Assembly (NCBI GenBank): GCA_964387795.1
Contig: CAYLYP010000079.1
Coordinates: 1 to 14,209 of the forward strand
DNA length: 14,209 nucleotides
DNA from: CAYLYP01 sp964387795
GTDB lineage: Bacteria; Bacteroidota; Bacteroidia; Bacteroidales; UBA7960
Reading direction: 5' to 3'
Part shown: in pieces, positions 6,719 through 14,154 of the stretch
Numbering within the stretch: position 1 is the stretch's first letter
Layout of the letters: every line of letters starts with the position of its first letter
Notes under the pieces: model-generated
What the model was told of the DNA's origin: nothing
Seen by the model: the letters and a program-made list of their open reading frames with translations, nothing else
Database searches by the model: none
Position numbers and translations under genes: made by a program

Positions 6719-9091
6719 ATGATGAAGGTATTACAAAAAACACTGTCGCATTTAAGCAAATCAAAAAGGATAAGCTACAGCTTGCTGTTCCTGTCAGTTT
6801 TCTTAATGGCTTTCAATTCATATTCGCAGGAAATTCCCATTGGGCAATGGAGGGCACATTTACCTTTTCACAGCCTTACTTCGATAGCCAGGCTTGGAAA
6901 TGTTATTTATGGGGCGAATGCATCAGGTTTGCTTTATTATGACGGAAACGATAACAGCCTGAACCGGATGACCAAGGTGGAAGGGCTCTCTGATGTTGAC
7001 ATCAGTATTATCTGTGCTTCGGAAGAAAAAAACCTGCTTGTCATTGCTTATGAAAATGGCAATATTGACATCCTTAAAGACGGATATGTCTTTAATATCC
7101 CAGACATTAAACGGGCAAACATCCTGGGCAGCAAAACCATTCACAATATAAGGCTTTCGGGTGATTATGCCTACCTTTCAACAGGCTTTGGCATCGTAAA
7201 ATTTGACCTAAATGAATACCTTATCCGGGAGAGTTATTACTTTGGGGCAGAAGGTCAATACATTACCACTTATGATGCAGTGCTTACCCCTGAATTTTTA
7301 TACGCAGCAACAGAAAGTGGCATATACAGGGTTTCATTGGATGTAAACATGGCAGATTACACTAAATGGGAAGCTGTCCCAGGATTGCCTTACCCTAATG
7401 CCACATACAATGCTATTGAATATTTTGCAGGCCATCTGTTTACAAACCTCCACATCGAATCCCTTTATAACAGCGATACGATGTTTGTTTTTGATGGCAA
7501 TAACTGGGATTATTTTTCCAAAGAAAGCATTACATCTGCTAAACATTTAAGAACTTACAACGATACTCTTGTAGTAACATTTAACGGTGGGATTGATTTT
7601 TTTGATCAAAACCTTTCTTTTTTGTTCCGAATTTATGAATACCAGGATTATGAAGAGTATCCGGAGCCCCATGATGCCTTAATTGATCAAGACAATTATG
7701 TCTGGATTGCAGATGGGAAGCTGGGACTTGTGAAAACAAAAGTATGGAACCCGTATATTAATTTCGTTACAGAAGGACCCCTTTTGGCTTTTGCTTATGA
7801 CATGAGCATGGGAAACAGAACGATTTGGGTTGCCACAGGGGGCACAACAGGTCCTTTTCATAATCAATACAGGACACTGGGAGTAATGAAATATAAAGAT
7901 TACAAATGGGAAGCATACCACAAGACTTTAATCCCTGGCCTTGATACTGTTTTTGACTTTGTCCATGTATGTATTGACCCTTCAAATCCCGACAGGGCCT
8001 ATGGCTCAACCTGGGGACAGGGTGTTTATGTTTTCAACCAGGATGGAATAGAAACAGTATATGACCATACAAATTCAAGCCTTCAGAAAAGGGCATCTGT
8101 TAATGACCATGTACGTGTTGGAGGCAGTGCCTTCGACAAATCAGGAAACCTATGGGTAAGCAATTCAGAGACAGAGAGGCCTGTTTCAGTTCGTACACCG
8201 GATGGACAATGGATTTCCTTTGGCACCGATGGAAAAGTTCCCTCAAATACTATTATGAGTAAAATAATGGTTGATTCATATAACCAGAAGTGGGTCATAT
8301 TAGGAAAAGGTTTTGGTATCCTGGTATTAAAAGAATCAGGTTTTGACACCCCAAATGATGTGGATGCCCGTGTGCTGACAGCTATCGAGAACCAGGGAGG
8401 CCTTCCTTCATCATCGGTTTATGCCATTGTTGAAGATTTGGACAACAATATCTGGATAGGTACCGATAAGGGGGCAACTGTTATTTATAACCCACAGGCC
8501 GTAACCAATGGCAATGCTGTAAATGCACAACAGATTTTAGTAGAGCTGGGAGGGTTTTATGGCCCCTTGCTTGAAAGTGAACTTGTTACTTGCATTGCTG
8601 TTGACGGGGCTAATAAAAAATGGTTTGGAACAGAACGTTCAGGTGTGTTTTTAATGTCATCCGACGGAAGGACACTCATCCAAAATTTCAATGCAGAAAA
8701 CAGCCCTCTCCTTTCAAACAATGTCACATCTATTGTTATTGATGACATAAGCGGGGAGGTTTATTTCGGAACAGACAAAGGCATAATATCATACAGAGGT
8801 ATTGCAACCAAAGCAGGATCAGATTTCAAAGATGTTATGGCATTTCCAAATCCGGTCAGGGAAGATTATTATGGCCCCATTGCCATAAAAGGCCTTGTGC
8901 GTGATGCTAATGTTAAAATAACAGATATTTCAGGGAACCTTGTTTTTGAAACCATTGCTGAAGGTGGTCAGGCAATTTGGGATGGCAAAAAGCTTAATGG
9001 CCAGCGCCCTGCAAGTGGGGTCTATCTGGTTTTTGTATCAAATGATGATGGAAGCCAAACCATAGTTACCAAGATCCTCTTCGTCAATTAA
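6719..9091 (+). CDS. porZ: Type IX secretion system protein PorZ
   Basis: 790 residues, close to the length of known PorZ. Residues 1-37 are a long signal peptide (hydrophobic SLLFLSVFLMAF, then NSYSQ). The mature protein opens with IPIGQWRAHLPFHSL, followed by KVEGLSDVDISII, YENGNIDILKDG, SKTIHNI and YLSTGFGIVKFDL, the conserved PorZ N-terminal propeller signatures. A second propeller contains two-component-regulator-type blades: AIVEDLDNNIWIGTDKG, IAVDGANKKWFGTERSG and VIDDISGEVYFGTDKG. Residues about 703-790 form a T9SS C-terminal domain (MAFPNPVREDYYGP through SGVYLVFVS to KILFVN). Known role: PorZ sits at the cell surface with PorU, PorV and PorQ in the attachment complex and helps deliver anionic lipopolysaccharide for anchoring cargo. 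Start: two consecutive ATG codons at 6719 and 6722, either plausible, with no Shine-Dalgarno and an A-rich leader typical of Bacteroidota. recO follows by 15 bases. Confidence 0.92.
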   Translation: MMKVLQKTLSHLSKSKRISYSLLFLSVFLMAFNSYSQEIPIGQWRAHLPFHSLTSIARLGNVIYGANASGLLYYDGNDNSLNRMTKVEGLSDVDISIICASEEKNLLVIAYENGNIDILKDGYVFNIPDIKRANILGSKTIHNIRLSGDYAYLSTGFGIVKFDLNEYLIRESYYFGAEGQYITTYDAVLTPEFLYAATESGIYRVSLDVNMADYTKWEAVPGLPYPNATYNAIEYFAGHLFTNLHIESLYNSDTMFVFDGNNWDYFSKESITSAKHLRTYNDTLVVTFNGGIDFFDQNLSFLFRIYEYQDYEEYPEPHDALIDQDNYVWIADGKLGLVKTKVWNPYINFVTEGPLLAFAYDMSMGNRTIWVATGGTTGPFHNQYRTLGVMKYKDYKWEAYHKTLIPGLDTVFDFVHVCIDPSNPDRAYGSTWGQGVYVFNQDGIETVYDHTNSSLQKRASVNDHVRVGGSAFDKSGNLWVSNSETERPVSVRTPDGQWISFGTDGKVPSNTIMSKIMVDSYNQKWVILGKGFGILVLKESGFDTPNDVDARVLTAIENQGGLPSSSVYAIVEDLDNNIWIGTDKGATVIYNPQAVTNGNAVNAQQILVELGGFYGPLLESELVTCIAVDGANKKWFGTERSGVFLMSSDGRTLIQNFNAENSPLLSNNVTSIVIDDISGEVYFGTDKGIISYRGIATKAGSDFKDVMAFPNPVREDYYGPIAIKGLVRDANVKITDISGNLVFETIAEGGQAIWDGKKLNGQRPASGVYLVFVSNDDGSQTIVTKILFVN

Positions 9092-9106
9092 TGTCTTCGA
9101 CAATCA

Positions 9107-9829
9107 ATGATCCAAAAGACAAGAGGCATTGTTGTTCATCATTTCAGGTACTCGGAGACAAGCATTATTGCCCGAATCTATACCGAGGACTTTGGGATGC
9201 AATCCTTTTTGATACCAGGGGTAAAGAAAAGCAGGAGCGGGATGAAATCAGCCTTTTTCCAGTCGCTCACCCCCCTCGATATGGTTATTTATATAAAACC
9301 ACAAGGACATTTGCAACGCATCAGGGAGATTAAAATGTCTTATGTCCTGAATGACATCCCTTATGAGCCACGCAAGACAAGCATCGCTATCTTTTTATCA
9401 GAAATGATCCTGCATTCATTAAAGGAACAGGAAGCCAACCCTGTTTTGTTTGAGTTCCTTAGCAAATCAGTCCTTTATCTTGACCAAACACAAGGCCGCA
9501 TTGCAGATTTTCATCTTGTATTTTTATTGCAATTGACCAAATACTTAGGCTTTGCCCCACAAACAGGATTCTCAGTTTCTACTCCCTATTTCAATTTAAG
9601 GGAAGGGGGGTTCCAGTCGGTTTTTGAACCTTATAACTCCATTGATAAAGAACTAAGCCGATACCTAAACGATTTGGCTTCAATGACCTATACCGACCTT
9701 GAGGTATTTGCAATGCCTCAGAAATATCGCATTCCATTGCTTAGGGCAGTCATAGATTTTTATAAAACCCACCTGGAGGGTTTTTCCGAAATCAAATCGC
9801 TGGCCATACTTGAGATGCTAAACGATTGA
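9107..9829 (+). CDS. recO: DNA repair and recombination mediator RecO
   Basis: 240 residues, the normal RecO size. The N-terminal OB-fold (about 1-80) begins with KTRGIVVHHFRYSETSIIARIYTE, the standard RecO opening, and includes FLIPGVKKSRS. A helical C-terminal domain follows, with LLQLTKYLGFAPQ around 145-157. There are no cysteines, so the zinc-binding motif found in some RecO proteins is absent. RecO works with RecR to load RecA on SSB-coated single-stranded DNA. The ATG at 9107 is chosen because it gives the conserved N-terminus. An earlier ATG at 9091 overlaps the porZ stop but is in another frame. The gene probably shares a transcript with porZ, and the stop is 3 bases from that of the convergent glycosyltransferase gene. 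Confidence 0.93.
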   Translation: MIQKTRGIVVHHFRYSETSIIARIYTEDFGMQSFLIPGVKKSRSGMKSAFFQSLTPLDMVIYIKPQGHLQRIREIKMSYVLNDIPYEPRKTSIAIFLSEMILHSLKEQEANPVLFEFLSKSVLYLDQTQGRIADFHLVFLLQLTKYLGFAPQTGFSVSTPYFNLREGGFQSVFEPYNSIDKELSRYLNDLASMTYTDLEVFAMPQKYRIPLLRAVIDFYKTHLEGFSEIKSLAILEMLND

Positions 9830-9832
9830 GCT

Positions 9833-11470
9833 TTAATTTGCCTGAGCCTTTTTCTCTTCTTCTGCAACCATATACTCTGCATCAATTCGGATCATATCAT
9901 CAAGGCTGATATTTCTTTCTTTAGCTTTTTTCTCAATATTTTTAAACCAATCCTGGTTTTGCCTGATTTGAGACTCATATTCTAACCTCCTTAATTCGCG
10001 TTGATTCGTAATTTCTTTCCGTTCAGGAATTCTGTATAAAGTACACCACGCAGTGTTTTGTTTAAAGGATTTTACTTCTTCAAGATGAAATTGATTTCTG
10101 ATTGAATCAAACGGAGCTTCATATTCCACAACGCTGAATATACAATATTCAACCTCCGGATCAAGATTTTTGTGCATATTGAAAAATGGTTTTTGAGGAT
10201 TGTTAAGGTATCCGGCATAAGGGCTTGTCATGCTTGTCCTCATGAGAAAATGAGCAAGGATATGATCATGGTGCATCTGGGCATCCTCGCAATAGTGTGT
10301 CATTTGCTGAAAAACACTTACCACATCCTCAAAGCCCCTGTCCACATCCCCATGTCCATTTTTCTTATAAGTGCTATTGGCCATAGCCACTACCGGTATT
10401 ATTACAGCAATGGCAAACAATACTTTTTTGTTTTCAAAAGCACGGTAGATAAACATTGAGGTAAGGATTGCGAATGGGGGCATCATACAAAGCAGGTACC
10501 TGCTTGATAAAAAGTTAAGTGAACTAAATATAATAAAGCCAACAATGAAAATAGAAAACAACAAGACAATGCGCTTTTCCATTGGCTTTAATGCCTGTTT
10601 CTTAATAACATAAAGCGCAATAACCGAAACAACAAGGCTCAATAAAAGGTAGGCCCTTCCTTCCCCAATGAAGAAATATTGGATGATGCCGTTTAGCTTA
10701 TCAAGAATTACCGCTTTGCTAAACGACATAAAACCCACATGTACCGGTGATAAAAACCACCCATGCATTATTTTTTGGATAATAAAATATATGCTGGCAA
10801 CAAGAATAGGCAGTCCGGCATAAACAATCCTTAAGAAACGCTTTGCCAAACCCATTTCCTGCTTACTGCTTTTGCCAAAGAAATCAATAAGCGATAACAG
10901 CCCAACCGAAGCAATGGCAACCAGGCCGCTTTCTTTTGTCAACAACAACATTGACCCGGAAATAATATATAACAAATGCTTATCCTTAAGCCAAAAGTAA
11001 AAAGACCCAATTGTAAGCAGTGTCATTTGAACTTCCAATACAAGAAATGATGACTGGACATAGAAGACAGACATCACAGCAACAAACAATGCTGCAACAA
11101 TACCTACAGATTTAGAAACAAGTTTTTTTCCGGTCCCATAAACAGCAAATAACAAAGCCACAGAAAGAAGCATTGGAAAGGACTTTACTGCAATCAATGA
11201 AGTGCCAAACACCTTCATCCACAAAGCAGCAAGGAAATAAAACAATAATGGGTGCCCTTTTGAAAGTTCAGTATCTATGGCATCAGGCAGCAATTGAGGC
11301 CCGTTTTCATACATTGCAAATACAGCATGGCTAAAAGGATAAGCTTCATCCCAATAATAAGGGATATTTAAATGAGGAAGTTTTAGTATGACCAAAATAA
11401 TGCCCATCAGGCCAATATACACCCAGCCCGGTATCTTTTCTATAGTTGCTTTCAGATTGCTTTCTTTCAT
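9833..11470 (-). CDS. GT-C membrane glycosyltransferase (GT39/ArnT-like, PMT_2 superfamily)
   Basis: 545 residues. About eleven transmembrane helices fill residues 16-365. The first periplasmic loop carries YYWDEAYP (38-45), where Asp41-Glu42 is the acidic catalytic/metal site of GT-C enzymes. GHPLLFYFLAALWMKVFG (72-89), LLLTKESGLV (175-184) and SRYLLCMMPPFAIL (323-336) are further family-type motifs. Enzymes of this group use polyprenyl-phosphate sugars on the periplasmic face to modify lipid A, proteins or other glycans. The acceptor cannot be predicted. Residues about 370-545 are soluble and end in a charged, Glu/Lys/Arg-rich helix (about 484-545) that may be a coiled coil. The gene converges on recO and is divergent from GLPGLI-1. 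Confidence 0.85.
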   Translation of the reverse strand: MKESNLKATIEKIPGWVYIGLMGIILVILKLPHLNIPYYWDEAYPFSHAVFAMYENGPQLLPDAIDTELSKGHPLLFYFLAALWMKVFGTSLIAVKSFPMLLSVALLFAVYGTGKKLVSKSVGIVAALFVAVMSVFYVQSSFLVLEVQMTLLTIGSFYFWLKDKHLLYIISGSMLLLTKESGLVAIASVGLLSLIDFFGKSSKQEMGLAKRFLRIVYAGLPILVASIYFIIQKIMHGWFLSPVHVGFMSFSKAVILDKLNGIIQYFFIGEGRAYLLLSLVVSVIALYVIKKQALKPMEKRIVLLFSIFIVGFIIFSSLNFLSSRYLLCMMPPFAILTSMFIYRAFENKKVLFAIAVIIPVVAMANSTYKKNGHGDVDRGFEDVVSVFQQMTHYCEDAQMHHDHILAHFLMRTSMTSPYAGYLNNPQKPFFNMHKNLDPEVEYCIFSVVEYEAPFDSIRNQFHLEEVKSFKQNTAWCTLYRIPERKEITNQRELRRLEYESQIRQNQDWFKNIEKKAKERNISLDDMIRIDAEYMVAEEEKKAQAN

Positions 11471-11830
11471 TTCTGTTGCTATATTATTTAAACAAAACTA
11501 TTGATTTTGTGCAGTTTATCTGCCTCAATTCCTTGAAGCTAATTTTTTACAATAATACAAACAAAAATGTATTCATTTTATTGTTTTTTAAAATAGTATT
11601 ATTGCTATGCATAGGTGCAGGATTAAAATATATCTTGAGCGTTTTAATTATTGGGTAAGGGGAGTTTGAACAATTGACTTATTCAAATTTAAGATTACAG
11701 GATTTTTTTAACAAAGGAATTTTTTAATTACCCATCTATGCATTTTTTTTAATAATGATTTGGCGTTTTCAGAAATAAAAAAGATATTGCACTGTTAATT
11801 ATTCGTAATCAAGCATTAAAATTTATCGCT
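11471..11830. other. Divergent intergenic region between the glycosyltransferase and GLPGLI-1
   Basis: 360 bp, strongly AT-rich with several A and T tracts. On the minus strand TAGTTTTG (11500-11493) fits the -7 consensus for the glycosyltransferase gene, but the nearest upstream TTG is about 25 bases away. A short inverted pair TTTGAA/TTCAAA lies at 11665-11687. I find no convincing promoter for GLPGLI-1, and this leader does not resemble the leaders of GLPGLI-2 or the peptide gene. The open frame at 11446-11658 is low-complexity and not supported. Confidence 0.5.
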
Positions 11831-12646
11831 ATGAAGATGCTATTAATAATTTCTACACTCTTCTTACTAAGCTTCAACAACATTGTAAACCCGGATGAAG
11901 AAAAAGTTTTTTATGAAGTCAGGTATGAATTAAAATACCAGCCTGATTCAACTGATAATAAAACAATTAAAACTGAAGACATGTTGCTCTTTATCGGAAA
12001 AGAAAAAAGCATGTTTTTAAGCTATCTGGAATATTATAGCGATTCAGTCTTTAAGTCTTATAAAGGTTTGGAACCAAGGATCAGGAACAAAAAGACAATT
12101 GAAAACCGAAAAGGATTTTCAGCATTCAAATTTTATATCTATAAAGATTACAATCAGAAGATGATTAACAACTATCATTGGATTTTTGGCGATATGTATA
12201 ATTTTGATGAGAATGTCCAGGATTTCAAATGGGAAATATTCAATGAGTTTGAGGATTACCATGGTTATAACTGCCAGAAAGCCAGCACCTATTATGGGGG
12301 AAGGCAATGGGAGGTATGGTTTACAAAGGATATCCCAATCAGTGATGGGCCTTATAAGTTTTCGGGGCTTCCCGGTCTTATATTAAAAGCAAGGGACAGC
12401 AGAAACCACTATGTATTTGAATTGGTGCATGTAAAAAATGCCGAAGACTATAAGACCATTTATCTAGGTAATTATAGTTTGCTTCATGTGAATAGATGCC
12501 AATATCTTAATGCCCTGAAGCACCATCAGGAAAATTTGGCAGCTACTATTACTGCAGGGACTGTAAATGGCGACCCACAAAAGATCCAGGAGATTGTTGA
12601 AAGGGAAAAGAGAAAAAACAATCCAATAGAACTTAAATGTGATTAA
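11831..12646 (+). CDS. GLPGLI family secreted protein, copy 1
   Basis: 271 residues. Signal peptide about residues 1-20 (MKMLLIISTLFLLSFNNIVN). The family motif GLPGLI is at 179-184, inside YKFSGLPGLILKARDSRNHY. Other family-type blocks are VFYEVRYELKYQPDS (26-40), YHGYNCQKAS (143-152) and YGGRQWEVWFTKDIPISDGP (155-174). Three cysteines (148, 223, 270) are shared with copy 2, and both proteins end in IELKCD. GLPGLI is a Bacteroidota family of envelope or secreted proteins whose biochemical role is unknown, and I do not assign one. The gene is the first of a tandem set. Copy 2 starts 190-205 bases downstream and shares most of its sequence, except a variable part around residues 66-118 and the C-terminal region 206-262. 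Confidence 0.9.
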   Translation: MKMLLIISTLFLLSFNNIVNPDEEKVFYEVRYELKYQPDSTDNKTIKTEDMLLFIGKEKSMFLSYLEYYSDSVFKSYKGLEPRIRNKKTIENRKGFSAFKFYIYKDYNQKMINNYHWIFGDMYNFDENVQDFKWEIFNEFEDYHGYNCQKASTYYGGRQWEVWFTKDIPISDGPYKFSGLPGLILKARDSRNHYVFELVHVKNAEDYKTIYLGNYSLLHVNRCQYLNALKHHQENLAATITAGTVNGDPQKIQEIVEREKRKNNPIELKCD

Positions 12647-12678
12647 TGCTTATCTTTTTAATGATTCATTCATTTTTT

Positions 12679-12701
12679 ATTATTCCTCATGTAGGAATAA
12701 T
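12679..12701 (+). other. AT-rich stem-loop between GLPGLI-1 and GLPGLI-2
   Basis: ATTATTCCT and AGGAATAAT form a perfect 9-bp stem with a 5-base loop, 33 bases after the GLPGLI-1 stop. No T tract follows on the plus strand, so it is not a standard terminator. It could stabilise or partly terminate the upstream message. Confidence 0.4.
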
Positions 12702-12705
12702 GAAT

Positions 12706-12850
12706 AAAATAAATACATTTGAGGCTATTATGGGAGATAATTTACATGTAATTGTAAATAATTCCAGTGTTTGTATTTGTATTTGCTATTTAGCTTACAT
12801 TTATCGTTTTTTTTGATTTGTAGTATTAATAACAAATGAATTTTTTGAAC
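12706..12850 (+). promoter_or_regulatory. Leader of GLPGLI-2, homologous to the leader of the Cys-rich peptide gene
   Basis: Three blocks recur in order in 13728-13880: AAAATnAATAnATTTGAG; TGTAATT followed by AAATAATT; and TCG + T tract + GATTTGT, then ATTAATAACAA and an ATTTTTT stretch. A small dyad TTACATGTAA sits at 12742-12751. The actual promoter boxes are not resolved, since no exact TAnnTTTG is present. Confidence 0.55.
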
Positions 12851-12898
12851 ATGAAAATAATAAAATCAGGCATACTTTTTTTTCTTTGTTTGTTTATC
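12844..12898 (+). repeat. 55-bp exact direct repeat, first copy (start of GLPGLI-2)
   Basis: Every base from 12844 to 12898 is identical to 14155-14209. It covers seven bases of leader (TTTGAAC) and the first 48 coding bases. The true length of the repeat is unknown because the second copy is cut by the window edge. Confidence 0.95.
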
Positions 12899-13669
12899 CA
12901 TAGTTTGACCTTAGCGGATCATAATAAGGTTATTTTTGAAGTCAGGTATGAACTAAAATACCAGCCTGATTCAACTGATAATAAGATTATTAATTCAGAA
13001 GACATGCTTTTATGGATAGGAATGAACAAAAGCATGTTTTTTCCCTACCTTACCTATGATAGCGACTCCGTTTGGAATACATTTGAGGGGCTAGATATAA
13101 TAAGTCGAAATGAAAGATCGTCTGAAATCGAAAAAGGAATTTCACGGTTTAAGTTTTATATATACAAAGAGTATAGCTCAGGAAATATTGACAACTATCA
13201 TCATATATTTGGTGATACCTATAATTTTAATGAAAGCATGAATGATTTTAAATGGGAAATGCACAATGAGTTTGAAGATTATCATGGATATAACTGCCAG
13301 AAAGCAAGCACCTATTTTGGGGGCAGGCAATGGGAGGTATGGTTTACAAAAGAAATCCCAATCAGCGATGGCCCATATAAGTTTTCGGGGCTTCCCGGCC
13401 TTATATTAAAAGCAAGGGACACAAGAAACCACTATGTATTTGAACTGGTGCATATAAAAAATGCAGAATCCTATAAAAATATATATTTGCCAGATTACAG
13501 ACCATTTAAAGTAACACCCTGCCAATATTTCAGGGCATTAAAACATCATCAGGAAAATTTTGCAGCGACAGTTGCAGCCGGAACAATTAATCTGGATCCT
13601 CAAAAGTTACAGGAAATCGTTGAGAGATTTAAAAAAAGAAACAATATGATAGAACTTAAATGTGATTAA
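12851..13669 (+). CDS. GLPGLI family secreted protein, copy 2
   Basis: 272 residues from the ATG at 12851. The frame is also open to an ATG at 12836 (277 residues). I prefer 12851 because it gives a compact signal peptide (MKIIKSGILFFLCLFIHSLTLA) and because the same ATG heads the identical copy at 14162. The family motif lies in YKFSGLPGLILKARDTRNHY, about residues 176-195. The N-terminal block VRYELKYQPDSTDNK and the central block from YHGYNCQKAS to HYVFELVH are almost the same as in copy 1, also at DNA level, while the stretch between them and the last third differ more. It ends in IELKCD like copy 1. This is a recent tandem duplicate, possibly kept similar by gene conversion. Function unknown. 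Confidence 0.9.
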   Translation: MKIIKSGILFFLCLFIHSLTLADHNKVIFEVRYELKYQPDSTDNKIINSEDMLLWIGMNKSMFFPYLTYDSDSVWNTFEGLDIISRNERSSEIEKGISRFKFYIYKEYSSGNIDNYHHIFGDTYNFNESMNDFKWEMHNEFEDYHGYNCQKASTYFGGRQWEVWFTKEIPISDGPYKFSGLPGLILKARDTRNHYVFELVHIKNAESYKNIYLPDYRPFKVTPCQYFRALKHHQENFAATVAAGTINLDPQKLQEIVERFKKRNNMIELKCD

Positions 13670-13727
13670 GATTTGTTTCTCAAATGATTCATCTAATTAA
13701 AACAAAAACACCTGGAAAGTTGAGATT

Positions 13728-13880
13728 AAAATGAATATATTTGAGATATTTTTAAGAATATTATTGTATGTATTTTGCAAAATACCTCTACAAAATGTAA
13801 TTTTTATTGTTAAATAATTTGGAATTGTCGTTTTTTTTTTGATTTGTCGTGTTATTAATAACAATCAAATTTTTTAACAC
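13728..13880 (+). promoter_or_regulatory. Leader of the Cys-rich peptide gene, homologous to the GLPGLI-2 leader
   Basis: It carries the same ordered blocks as 12706-12850 with small insertions, including the T tract followed by GATTTGT and ATTAATAACAA at 13828-13864. It also contains a 16-bp palindrome that the GLPGLI-2 leader lacks. Similarity between leaders of otherwise unrelated genes points to shared regulation or to recombination at the leader. Confidence 0.55.
13770..13785. promoter_or_regulatory. 16-bp perfect palindrome, possible operator
   Basis: GTATTTTGCAAAATAC is a perfect dyad 110 bases before the peptide start codon. Its length and symmetry fit a dimeric regulator site, but no regulator gene is in the window and a single copy gives no direct support. 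Confidence 0.4.
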
Positions 13881-13894
13881 AAAAATTTAATAAA

Positions 13895-14116
13895 ATGAGA
13901 AAATTTTTATTTACTGCTGCAATCCTTTTTGGCTTGCAATTAGGATTTTCGGATGCGCCTAAAGCTGCACCTGATGGGAATGGTAATTGTTTGCCAAGCT
14001 ATATTGCTGTATTTTGTGGTCAAACCTGCGTAGTAGATGGATGTACACATGAAGATCAAGAAGAGTGTGCAGATGACTGGAAGGAAATTCATTGTGGAAC
14101 TGCAGTTAATGGCTAG
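13895..14116 (+). CDS. Small secreted cysteine-rich peptide, unknown family
   Basis: 73 residues. An N-terminal signal sequence MRKFLFTAAILFGLQLGFSDA (about 1-21) is followed by a short Pro/Ala/Gly segment and a core with six cysteines (NC, FC, TC, GC, EC and HC), all after residue 31. The core is acidic and ends in CGTAVNG. Six cysteines in about 40 residues suggest three disulfides or metal binding outside the cytoplasm. The gene has a good ATG, an A-rich leader, its own terminator, and a leader homologous to that of GLPGLI-2, which together argue that it is real despite its size. The arrangement recalls the small secreted NVEALA-type peptides of Bacteroidales, but the NVEALA motif is absent. 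I do not assign a function. Confidence 0.75.
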   Translation: MRKFLFTAAILFGLQLGFSDAPKAAPDGNGNCLPSYIAVFCGQTCVVDGCTHEDQEECADDWKEIHCGTAVNG

Positions 14117-14125
14117 TAATTACAT

Positions 14126-14147
14126 AAGGGGGATCATTCCCCCTTTT
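14126..14147 (+). terminator. Rho-independent terminator after the Cys-rich peptide gene
   Basis: AAGGGGGA and TCCCCCTT form an 8-bp GC-rich stem with a TCAT loop, ending in TTTT, 10 bases after the peptide stop. It lies only 14 bases before the next start codon. Confidence 0.75.
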
Positions 14148-14154
14148 AAAACTA

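Noticed and set aside
6507..6764. 85-residue minus-strand ORF in the porin-porZ intergenic region
   Set aside because: It overlaps the porZ start, has low-complexity hydrophobic composition and no recognisable family.
9091..9333. 80-residue plus-strand ORF whose ATG overlaps the porZ stop
   Set aside because: It lies inside recO in another frame and shows no domain. recO starting at 9107 has the conserved N-terminus.
10172..10459. 95-residue plus-strand ORF inside the glycosyltransferase gene
   Set aside because: It is antisense to a well-supported membrane protein gene and has no family resemblance.
11446..11658. 70-residue plus-strand ORF near the glycosyltransferase start
   Set aside because: It begins inside the glycosyltransferase gene on the opposite strand and translates AT-rich intergenic DNA into a generic hydrophobic sequence.
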